Shown here piece by piece: positions 1 through 6,244 of a stretch of 6,244 bases of DNA. A model generated the notes under the pieces. It searched no databases. It was given only the letters and a program-made list of their open reading frames with translations, and was not told where the DNA came from. The stretch comes from an uncultured Synergistales bacterium (GTDB taxonomy: Bacteria; Synergistota; Synergistia; Synergistales; Aminobacteriaceae), in the NCBI GenBank assembly GCA_905236605.1, contig CAJORD010000004.1, forward strand, positions 1 through 6,244, given 5' to 3'. The stretch's first letter is position 1, and each line of letters opens with the position of its first letter. Position numbers and translations under genes: made by a program.

Positions 1-2604
1 GCCACTAGCATTATAAAAACTGTTTCAAACGTAACGCCGATGATTTACGCTTACACAACGCCGAACGTACCAAACAATAACGGCTGGATCAAAATCGGTT
101 ACACCGAGCGGGACGTAGATAAACGGATCAGAGAGCAAACACACACAGCAAGAATCATAGCCAAAAAAGAATGGACGGGCGAAGCATTATATCAAGATGG
201 CAGCGCATTCACCGACAAAGATTTTCATAAATATCTAAGGCTTAACGGAGTAGAACATGATGAAAGCGAAAATAATGAATGGTTTCACATAACGCCGCTC
301 GAAGCAAAAAAATGGTTTGATTTATTTCGCGAAAATGGATTTTATTTTCTTGACATGACTCGCGACAAAATTTCCCCATATGTCCTTCGTGAAGAACAGC
401 TTGATGCCGTGAATAAAACCATGCAATACAGCAAAACGCATGAGCGCGGAGAATTTCTCTGGAACGCCAAGCCCCGATTCGGAAAAACTCTATGCGTTTA
501 TGATTTAATGATGAAGAGCAACGCGAAAAAAATTTTAATCGTAACTAATCGCCCCGTGATAGCGAACAGTTGGTATCAAGATTACGATAAATTTGTAGGA
601 CGCAATAACGGCTATTATTTCGTCAGCGGCATCAAAGACATAAAAATCGTGAACAATCCTGTTTTTACGTACAAAGAATATTTGAAACAATTAGGCTCTA
701 AAAAAGGATTGATTTATTTTGTGTCGCTTCAAGATTTGAAAGGCTCAAAGTATTTTGGCGGTACTTACGAAAAATTAAAAGAGATTAGCGAAATTCATTG
801 GGACATTTTAGTAATTGATGAAGCTCACGAAGGGGTTGCGACTTCAAAAACTGACATAGCGTTTAGAAATATCGAACGAAATTTCACGTTGCATTTATCG
901 GGGACTCCTTTTAAGGCCTTGGCGAGCAATAGATTTCCTGACGACGCTATTTTTAATTGGACATATGCCGACGAACAGAACAAGCGCACAGCATGGGACA
1001 GCAGCGAAGATAATCCATACGAGAATTTGCCGCAGTTAAATTTATTCACGTATCAAATGAGCGAAATTTTTCAGGACGAAAGAGTAGCAGGGCATTTTGA
1101 TTTTGATCTCAATGAATTTTTTGCGGTCAAAGACGGGAAATTTGTACATGATTCAGCGATTGATAATTTTCTTAACGCTCTAACGACAAACAAAAAATTT
1201 CCTTTCAGCACTCCCGAGCTTCGCAACGAATTAAAACACACTTTTTGGTTGTTAAATCGAGTTGATGCGGCGAAATTACTGAAGAAAAAATTAGAGTCGC
1301 ACAAGGTTTTTGAGAATTATAAAATTATTCTTGCTGCTGGTAATGAAAAATCGGACGATGACAACGACGCGATAAAAAGATCTTATAACAAAGTTCGCAA
1401 AGCGATTCACGAAAATGACAAGACGATAACGCTTTCAGTCGGACAACTTACGACGGGCGTTACTATTCCAGAATGGACAGGTGTTTTAATTTTATCGAAT
1501 GTCCAATCGGCTTCTATGTATATGCAGGCGGCATTTCGTGCTCAAAATTCGTGTTTGTTTCACGAGGGCAAAAAATTTTTACGCAAAGATAACGCGTATG
1601 TTTTTGATTTTGACCCGGCTCGCAGTTTAGTGATTTATGAGAAATTCGCGAATGATTTATGCTCCTGCGTCGAGTCTGAACGCAACATAAGGGCGTTGCT
1701 AAATTTTTTCCCGGTCGTTGGTGAGGACGACGACGGCGAGATGATAGCGCTTGACCCTGCGAAAATTTTATTGATTCCGCGAAAAATTAAATCTCACGAA
1801 ATTGTTATAAGCGGTTTTACGTCAGACTTTTTATTTTCAAATATACTTCAGCTTTCTGAGCCTGTCATAAAAATTATACATAAATTGGCACCTCAAAAAT
1901 CTCTGCCGGATATAAAAGATTATTTGCGAGAATTTTCACGAACAATTCCGGCATTTTTAATGGCGTATGGCGATCATGAAACGAGACTTGAAAATTTTGA
2001 TGAAATTATGCCTGCTGAAATTTTTTTAGATGTTACGGGCATTACTCTTGAAGAATTTTGTGTGTTGCGCGACGAAGGGAGAATTTTTGCTTCGATTGAA
2101 TTTAATAATGCTGTGAAAGAATTTTTTCAACTTCGAGACGAGCTTGAAAATTATTTTGAAGAAGACAGTACTCAAAATATTTTTGATTACATTCCTTCCC
2201 CGAAGGCGAATCAGATTTTTACGCCGAGAAATTTTGTAAAAGAAATGCTGGACATGTTAGAAAAAGAAAATCCCGGTTGCTTTGACGATACTGAAAAAAC
2301 TTTTATAGATCCCTACATGAAATCAGGATTATATATTGCGGAGATTGTGAAAAGACTTTTTTGTTCAGAGAAATTAAAAAAAATTTATCCCACGAGAATC
2401 GATAGACTAAAACATATTTTTGAAAAACAAGTTTTCGGACTTGCTCCGAGCGAAATAATTTATAGAATGACAAAAAATTTTCTTTTGAGCTTCGATAAAA
2501 ATTCAGAAATTAAAAATCATAATTTGCGTCAATTCGATGCACTGCCTTATATTCAAAACGAAACACTGAATCAAAAACTCGCAGATATTTTCTCAGAAAA
2601 ATAA
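1..2604 (+). CDS. GIY-YIG/T5orf172-like nuclease + SF2 helicase + N-terminal half of N6-adenine methyltransferase (restriction/defence protein, 5'-partial)
   Basis: Residue numbers count from the first in-window ATG, at 40 (854 aa). Residues 1-100 resemble a GIY-YIG/T5orf172 nuclease: IYAYTTP, then IKIGYT (17-22), Arg29 and an EWF motif (80-82). Residues 115-530 are an SF2 helicase/translocase: Walker A AKPRFGKT (143-150), DEAH box (260-263), SGTP (287-290), a motif V-like region (463-479) and motif VI QAAFRAQN (496-503). Residues 720-854 match the start of an N6-adenine methyltransferase: IFTPR (726-730), a motif I-like DPYMKSG (757-763) and GLAPSEIIYR (800-809). The protein ends before any NPPY motif, so it cannot methylate alone; it probably works with a partner subunit, as in split Eco57I-like systems. 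ATG 40 has no Shine-Dalgarno site and the frame stays open to base 1, so the real start is probably off the window. The gene is AT-rich compared with its neighbours. Domain calls are from motifs; the role in defence is inferred. Confidence 0.85.
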   Translation, partial: ATSIIKTVSNVTPMIYAYTTPNVPNNNGWIKIGYTERDVDKRIREQTHTARIIAKKEWTGEALYQDGSAFTDKDFHKYLRLNGVEHDESENNEWFHITPLEAKKWFDLFRENGFYFLDMTRDKISPYVLREEQLDAVNKTMQYSKTHERGEFLWNAKPRFGKTLCVYDLMMKSNAKKILIVTNRPVIANSWYQDYDKFVGRNNGYYFVSGIKDIKIVNNPVFTYKEYLKQLGSKKGLIYFVSLQDLKGSKYFGGTYEKLKEISEIHWDILVIDEAHEGVATSKTDIAFRNIERNFTLHLSGTPFKALASNRFPDDAIFNWTYADEQNKRTAWDSSEDNPYENLPQLNLFTYQMSEIFQDERVAGHFDFDLNEFFAVKDGKFVHDSAIDNFLNALTTNKKFPFSTPELRNELKHTFWLLNRVDAAKLLKKKLESHKVFENYKIILAAGNEKSDDDNDAIKRSYNKVRKAIHENDKTITLSVGQLTTGVTIPEWTGVLILSNVQSASMYMQAAFRAQNSCLFHEGKKFLRKDNAYVFDFDPARSLVIYEKFANDLCSCVESERNIRALLNFFPVVGEDDDGEMIALDPAKILLIPRKIKSHEIVISGFTSDFLFSNILQLSEPVIKIIHKLAPQKSLPDIKDYLREFSRTIPAFLMAYGDHETRLENFDEIMPAEIFLDVTGITLEEFCVLRDEGRIFASIEFNNAVKEFFQLRDELENYFEEDSTQNIFDYIPSPKANQIFTPRNFVKEMLDMLEKENPGCFDDTEKTFIDPYMKSGLYIAEIVKRLFCSEKLKKIYPTRIDRLKHIFEKQVFGLAPSEIIYRMTKNFLLSFDKNSEIKNHNLRQFDALPYIQNETLNQKLADIFSEK

Positions 2605-2630
2605 CTTCTGGACACGATATCCAGAAGTTA
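2597..2630 (-). terminator. Rho-independent terminator of the lptD-aminotransferase-ptb operon
   Basis: A perfect 11-bp inverted repeat pairs 2602-2612 with 2620-2630 around a 7-nt loop (2613-2619). Read on the - strand, the hairpin is followed at once by TTTTT (complement of 2597-2601), the classic intrinsic terminator form. It lies 33 nt past the ptb stop codon. The distal arm contains the TAA stop codon of the convergent + strand gene. On the + strand the nearest T run (2645-2649) is about 14 nt beyond the stem, so termination in that direction should be weaker. The stem has only four G-C pairs, so strength is moderate. Confidence 0.8.
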
Positions 2631-2663
2631 AACTTGAATCAAAATTTTTAATTCCTAATTTAA

Positions 2664-3596
2664 TTATCCCTGATGATGAGCAAGCATTACAGCACCGGCG
2701 ATTGAAAGTAACTTCGCTCTCGGTGAGTCTGCGCGGCTCGTAAGGACTACCGGCGCGGCTGCTCCAATGATAAGGCCGGCTGTTTCGCTGCCCTTCGCAA
2801 AGAAGCTGATTGATTTCGCAAGAGCGTTTCCGACTTCGATCTGCGGGACCATGAGGACGTCAGCATGACCGGCGACGGGTGATTTAATGTGCTTAATCTT
2901 TGCTGCTTCTTCGTCGATTGCGTTGTCAAGAGCAAGAGGGCCATCAACGACGCAGTTTTTAATTTGTCCGCGCTGATTCATCTGAACTAGTGCTGTAGCG
3001 TCAAGCGTGCAAGGCATAGCGGGGTTGACCATTTCGACGGCGCAGAGGCAGGCAACCTTCGGAAGTTCAACGCCGAGTGAGCGGGCAAAGTTTACGGTGT
3101 TCTGAACGATGTCAGCTTTCATAGCGAGGTCGGGATACATGTTGAAAGCTCCGTCAGCGATGAAAATCACTCTGTCATAACCCGGGATTGAATGGAAGTA
3201 GCAGTGAGAGATTGCGCGTTTGCCTACGCGGAGTCCGACTTCTTTGTTGAGCATTCCGCGAAGGAAATTGTCCGTGTGAAGCTGGCCTTTCATGTAAATG
3301 TCAGCGCGCTTTGATGAAACTTCCGTAACAGCTACGATACCGCAAGCAGCTTCGTTAGTTTCGGGGATAATGTGATAGCTTGACTCTGACGCACCGGCTT
3401 CAGCGATGCAGGCTTTGACTTTGTCAGGGTTGCCGACGAGCGTAGCTTCGACAAGTCCAAGTTTGCGAGCTTCTTCGATTGCGGAAATTAATCCTGCGTC
3501 TTCAGCCATAGCGACTGAAATTCTTTTGCGGCCTTTCTCGGCGCAAAGCTTGCTAGCTTCTTCGATTAACTGCGACAATGAACGAATCTGTTCCAT
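2664..3596 (-). CDS. ptb: Phosphate butyryltransferase / phosphate acyltransferase (PTA_PTB family)
   Basis: This 310-aa cytoplasmic enzyme should convert a short or branched acyl-CoA plus phosphate to acyl-phosphate plus CoA, the step before ATP formation by an acyl kinase. Family signatures run the whole length: MKGQLHTDNFLRGML (102-116 region), DGPLALDNA (218-226), ADVLMVPQIEVGN (245-257), AKSISFFA (260-267) and GAAAPVVLTSRADS (278-291). The length is nearer to Ptb (about 300 aa) than to single-domain Pta (about 330), and the set resembles proteins often annotated as bifunctional enoyl-CoA hydratase/phosphate acetyltransferase. AGGAGG at 3608-3613, 11 nt before the ATG, supports the start. 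It is the last gene of the operon, 36 bp after the aminotransferase, and is followed by a terminator; no butyrate kinase gene follows. The family is secure, but the acyl group used cannot be told from sequence alone. Confidence 0.93.
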   Translation of the reverse strand: MEQIRSLSQLIEEASKLCAEKGRKRISVAMAEDAGLISAIEEARKLGLVEATLVGNPDKVKACIAEAGASESSYHIIPETNEAACGIVAVTEVSSKRADIYMKGQLHTDNFLRGMLNKEVGLRVGKRAISHCYFHSIPGYDRVIFIADGAFNMYPDLAMKADIVQNTVNFARSLGVELPKVACLCAVEMVNPAMPCTLDATALVQMNQRGQIKNCVVDGPLALDNAIDEEAAKIKHIKSPVAGHADVLMVPQIEVGNALAKSISFFAKGSETAGLIIGAAAPVVLTSRADSPRAKLLSIAGAVMLAHHQG

Positions 3597-3607
3597 TTTG
3601 AAAAATT

Positions 3608-3613
3608 CCTCCT
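3608..3613 (-). promoter_or_regulatory. Shine-Dalgarno site of ptb
   Basis: AGGAGG on the - strand, 11 nt before the ptb ATG (3594-3596). It is a full match to the anti-Shine-Dalgarno core and fixes the start. The 36-bp gap in which it sits shows no convincing promoter, so ptb is probably translated from the operon mRNA. Confidence 0.85.
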
Positions 3614-3632
3614 GATTAAAAATTTTTATAAA

Positions 3633-4463
3633 TTATTCGAGCCATTGTTCAAGATGTTTCTTGTAAAGCTCTAATAATCTTCGTGTGATTTTGCCGGGTT
3701 TGCCATTGTTCAGAGTGATCCCTCCGACTTTGACTATAGGCACTACCATTTTAATACTTCCAGTTATGAACGCTTCGGCTGCGTTGTCGCTTGCGAGTTC
3801 TGACCACAGCGGGCAACGTTCTTCGACTTTGAGGCCGTCCTGACGCGCGAGTTCTAAAACTGCCGTTCGCGTTGTGCCTTTGAGAACTCGTGAGAGCGGA
3901 GCCGTTACGATAGTTCCATCTTTCAAAACTAAAAAGAAATTGCTGTGTCCGCATTCTGTGATTTCACCGCCGGGACAGTATAAAACGTCTTTGACTCCCG
4001 CAGGAAGTTGAAAAGTCATTCGATAATCGACGTTTTTAACTGAAGGATCATTGCGTCCGACTGTAACGGGTTCAAGCACCCAGCCTTTTTCAAATTCTTC
4101 GTCGGTGAGATAGCCGGCTTCGTCGAAAATTGCAAAAAATCGCGGCTTCAGGAACGCGCCTTTTTCTGTGTCAAACTCGTCGCCGCCGGTTAAAAAAGTC
4201 CTAACACGAACATCGCGGCCAAGTTTTGCAATGCCTTCGCGAATAATTCTTTTCATTTCTTCGACGTCGGGAATATTTTCAATCCCTGTGCTTTTTGCAC
4301 TATTGACGAATCTCGTCATGTGCGGCGTGAGCATCAGCGGCTTCAAGTTGAACGTCGCGAGCGCTTCAAAGACTCCGACACCGCGCTGAATAATTAAATC
4401 TGAAAGCGGCAAGACGGCTTCTTCAGGTTTTACAAATTTTCCATCAACATAACATAACAACAT
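3633..4463 (-). CDS. Class IV PLP-dependent aminotransferase (branched-chain / D-amino acid aminotransferase fold)
   Basis: This 276-aa protein has the class IV pattern over its full length: the N-terminal VDGKFV and QRGVGVFEAL (26-35), HMTRFVNSAK (48-57), the likely PLP-binding lysine Lys143 in SVKNVDY, GEITECGHSNFF with Glu170 and Asn175 placed to hold the cofactor, LKGTTRTAVLELA (194-206) and AEAFITGSIKMVVPI (229-243). The family includes branched-chain aminotransferase (IlvE), D-alanine aminotransferase and aminodeoxychorismate lyase (PabC); the residues visible do not separate these. Where many relatives have an Arg-Gly after the RVRTFLT stretch, this one reads TGGD (92-95), which may affect substrate choice. 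The start has GAGGTG 8 nt upstream (4472-4477). It lies 19 bp after lptD and 36 bp before ptb. The neighbouring ptb favours a role in amino-acid breakdown, for example giving the 2-oxo acid that leads to branched acyl-CoA, but this is inference. Confidence 0.9.
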   Translation of the reverse strand: MLLCYVDGKFVKPEEAVLPLSDLIIQRGVGVFEALATFNLKPLMLTPHMTRFVNSAKSTGIENIPDVEEMKRIIREGIAKLGRDVRVRTFLTGGDEFDTEKGAFLKPRFFAIFDEAGYLTDEEFEKGWVLEPVTVGRNDPSVKNVDYRMTFQLPAGVKDVLYCPGGEITECGHSNFFLVLKDGTIVTAPLSRVLKGTTRTAVLELARQDGLKVEERCPLWSELASDNAAEAFITGSIKMVVPIVKVGGITLNNGKPGKITRRLLELYKKHLEQWLE

Positions 4464-4471
4464 AAAAATTT

Positions 4472-4477
4472 CACCTC
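4472..4477 (-). promoter_or_regulatory. Shine-Dalgarno site of the class IV aminotransferase
   Basis: GAGGTG on the - strand, 8 nt before the ATG at 4461-4463. It lies in the 19-bp gap after the lptD stop codon and supports the chosen start, as well as tight translational linkage to lptD. Confidence 0.8.
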
Positions 4478-4482
4478 AAATT

Positions 4483-6213
4483 TTATTTTTTGTTTTTGTC
4501 CTTCGGAAAATCCGAAGGTCTTTCAAACGGGTCTGTTTCAAGTCGCTGACCCAATGACGCGGGCGAATCCGGGAAAGCCTTTATAGCGAGCGACAAACCG
4601 ATTCTGTCATCGCCGCCGGAAGTTCTATCATTTTTATAATGAAGGTCCCAAACCATGCAATCTGTAACCCATTGAAGACCATAAAAAACTTCATCAAATA
4701 TTGATTCTTCTAAATCATAACTGCCGCGAACTCCTAAATAAACTTCGCGCCCAATCGGAAATCTAACTTTCTGATGTACGCGTTTACGATTTTTATATTG
4801 ATCCCAATGCATCGGACTTTCACCCCAAATATATTGACGCTCGTAAGCCGTTCCAAGTTCGACTAATCCGAAATTGTAGCGCAAGCCCGTGAAGCTGCGT
4901 AGCATTTCGTGGTCAGCGTCCTCGCTGTCATAAAACCACGCGCGGCCTTCGGTGTTAGAAAATAATTCGACGTTATTGTGTTCATGGATAATATGTTCAA
5001 AATAATTTCTAAATCCAAGCCCGTAGCGAATTATTGAAGGGCCCTCGCCTTCGCCGTAAATTGTTTCGCGGAATCTTCCATAAGCGGCAGAAATCACGAG
5101 CCAAGAATATTTGGAGCTTCTGAAAAATGGCGTCGATAAAATAAATTCCGGAGCGCGTTCGAGGCGCCCTTTGAATTCCGTAGTGCTGTCCTTCTGGTCA
5201 GAGATATATTCATTCTTTGACCATCTTAAAACGGAAGTCCAGCCTTTATATTTGTAAGTCAAAGATGCGTAAGGCCGCCATACTCTTTCGTTCCATTCGT
5301 CGTCCCAAGAATGCTCTACGCCGGCCATGATTGAAAAATTGTTGCCGAGGTCTTGCTCGATTTCAAACATTGTTTCCCAACCTGCCTTGCTTGCCCACGC
5401 GACTCCGATTGAAGCGTTACCAGTGTCCCAACCGATTGAGCCTGTTATCCCAAGACCTGTGCCGCGGGTGCTGCTGCGCTGAAAGTATGGCAAGAAAGAA
5501 TAAGTTACGGCGCGTCTGTTAAGTTGAACGACATAATCAAGAGGAGACGTAAATAAATATCTGTTGCCTAAAAAGACTCGCGGTCTTTTCGCGACAATTT
5601 TTTTTCCGGGAATGAAAGTAATTTTCTTTGCTTCAAGTCTGTAATGCGGGTGGTCAAGCATACAAGTTGTCAAAACGACGTTATGCCATTCGAGCAAATA
5701 ATCTTCGGGCGAACCGCCAACGAGTTTCCTTTCTTGAGCAAGTTCCCACGGCATGACGTCAATCTCTTCACCATAAATATAAAGAACGCCGCCTTCATCG
5801 CCTATAGGGACGACGCTATTAGCACCTGTTAAAATTCCTTCGCGAGTATTGAGGTCGTAATTCAGATTATCGCCTTTGAGAGTTTTTTCTCCGTTCGTGA
5901 TTAAGACTTGCTGACCCGGTAGCGGCATTGCCTGAACTTTTTGAGTATCTGCGTCATAATCAAGGCGTTCGGCCATTATAGAAATGTCGTTATAAGTTAA
6001 AATGGCGTTGCCTTCGGCGAGCGCGTGTCCGGTCTCGTCGTTAAAAGAAACTCTGTCGGCGTTCAGTGTAACTCTATCTTCTGGTGCCGCCTCCTTGTCG
6101 AGTTCTTGATATTCATTTATATAATATTCGTCAACGTCCGCCGCGTTCAGTGGCGAAACAGCCGACATAAAAATCAAAGTAAAAATTATTATTTTGTTAT
6201 TGGCTTTACCCAT
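4483..6213 (-). CDS. lptD: LPS-assembly outer-membrane protein LptD (OstA/Imp), short form
   Basis: This 576-aa protein is the outer-membrane beta-barrel that, with the lipoprotein LptE, inserts lipopolysaccharide into the outer leaflet. Residues 1-24 form a signal peptide: basic start, hydrophobic core (about 8-20), cleavage near PLNA/A. Residues about 47-130 are an OstA-N (LptA-like) domain with repeated strands such as VTLNADRVSF, ISIMAERLDYD and LKGDNLNYDLNTREG. From about 210 to 547 the sequence alternates aromatic and polar residues as amphipathic strands, ending in RIGLSLAIKAF, followed by a charged tail of 29 residues. The mature protein has only two cysteines, Cys184 in TTCMLDHPHY and Cys519 in VTDCMVWDLHY; E. 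coli LptD has four. It is also short: E. coli LptD is 784 aa. AGGGAGG at 6223-6229, 9 nt upstream, supports the start. It is the first gene of the visible operon; its promoter is probably at or beyond the right edge. The LptD call is strong; the exact barrel size is not known. Confidence 0.9.
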   Translation of the reverse strand: MGKANNKIIIFTLIFMSAVSPLNAADVDEYYINEYQELDKEAAPEDRVTLNADRVSFNDETGHALAEGNAILTYNDISIMAERLDYDADTQKVQAMPLPGQQVLITNGEKTLKGDNLNYDLNTREGILTGANSVVPIGDEGGVLYIYGEEIDVMPWELAQERKLVGGSPEDYLLEWHNVVLTTCMLDHPHYRLEAKKITFIPGKKIVAKRPRVFLGNRYLFTSPLDYVVQLNRRAVTYSFLPYFQRSSTRGTGLGITGSIGWDTGNASIGVAWASKAGWETMFEIEQDLGNNFSIMAGVEHSWDDEWNERVWRPYASLTYKYKGWTSVLRWSKNEYISDQKDSTTEFKGRLERAPEFILSTPFFRSSKYSWLVISAAYGRFRETIYGEGEGPSIIRYGLGFRNYFEHIIHEHNNVELFSNTEGRAWFYDSEDADHEMLRSFTGLRYNFGLVELGTAYERQYIWGESPMHWDQYKNRKRVHQKVRFPIGREVYLGVRGSYDLEESIFDEVFYGLQWVTDCMVWDLHYKNDRTSGGDDRIGLSLAIKAFPDSPASLGQRLETDPFERPSDFPKDKNKK

Positions 6214-6222
6214 TGGATTACG

Positions 6223-6229
6223 CCTCCCT
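6223..6229 (-). promoter_or_regulatory. Shine-Dalgarno site of lptD
   Basis: AGGGAGG on the - strand, 9 nt before the lptD ATG (6211-6213). It is a strong site and fixes the start directly ahead of the basic residues of the signal peptide. Confidence 0.85.
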
Positions 6230-6244
6230 GCTCTAATAATATCA

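Noticed and set aside
825..1304. Two open frames on the - strand opposite the helicase region (825-1049 and 1071-1304)
   Set aside because: Both are antisense to helicase motifs and show no recognisable protein features or Shine-Dalgarno support.
2747..2947. Open frame of 66 codons on the - strand inside ptb
   Set aside because: It lies wholly within ptb in another frame, has no domain-like pattern and no ribosome-binding site that I can see; it is a shadow of the coding composition.
3597..3632. AT-rich gap between the aminotransferase and ptb, considered as an internal promoter or attenuator
   Set aside because: It is only 36 bp long, is mostly occupied by the ptb ribosome-binding site, and has no clear -35/-10 pair or hairpin.
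3751..3954. Open frame of 67 codons on the - strand inside the aminotransferase gene
   Set aside because: It overlaps strongly conserved class IV motifs in the real frame, and its own translation is Arg/Ser-rich low-complexity sequence typical of shifted frames.
5331..5832. Two + strand open frames opposite lptD (5331-5522 and 5644-5832)
   Set aside because: Both are antisense to well-supported lptD coding sequence and their translations look random.
6236..6244. TGATATTAT on the - strand, resembling an extended -10 promoter element ahead of lptD
   Set aside because: A start about 7 nt downstream would fall on the Shine-Dalgarno site itself, leaving almost no leader, and the -35 region is outside the window. 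The TGA could equally be the stop codon of an upstream gene.

Overview
The window looks like chromosomal DNA of an anaerobic, double-membraned (diderm) bacterium of moderate to low GC. The outer-membrane protein gene lptD shows that the cell has an LPS-type outer membrane. A phosphate butyryltransferase-type enzyme next to a class IV aminotransferase fits an amino-acid fermenter. Synergistota is my best guess, with Negativicutes-like diderm Firmicutes as the alternative. This is inferred from gene content, because there is no rRNA or other marker here.

Layout. From the left edge to 2604, on the + strand, lies one large gene for a three-part restriction/defence-type protein. It joins a GIY-YIG/T5orf172-like nuclease domain, a superfamily 2 (DEAD/DEAH, type III restriction-like) helicase, and the N-terminal, SAM-binding half of an N6-adenine DNA methyltransferase. 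It ends before the catalytic NPPY motif. Its true start is probably beyond the left edge. A 59-bp gap (2605-2663) separates it from three convergent genes on the - strand, transcribed in the order lptD (4483-6213), a class IV PLP aminotransferase (3633-4463) and ptb (2664-3596). The gaps between these three are 19 and 36 bp and each gene has a good Shine-Dalgarno site, so they are very likely one operon. A hairpin plus U-tract, whose far arm overlaps the stop codon of the nuclease-helicase gene, ends this operon.

How the genes work together. The aminotransferase and Ptb could be two steps of amino-acid fermentation: transamination to a 2-oxo acid, then, after oxidative decarboxylation by enzymes not present here, conversion of acyl-CoA to acyl-phosphate. 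The kinase that would make ATP from the acyl-phosphate is not in the window. LptD inserts LPS into the outer membrane; I see no metabolic link to the other two genes. The + strand gene is unrelated to the operon, is clearly poorer in GC (especially its 3' half), and looks like the last gene of an accessory restriction-type locus extending to the left.

There is no tRNA, rRNA, CRISPR array, insertion sequence or long repeat. No gene-free stretch exceeds 300 bp. The most interesting item is the nuclease-helicase-half-methyltransferase protein, which implies a partner gene carrying the missing catalytic half.
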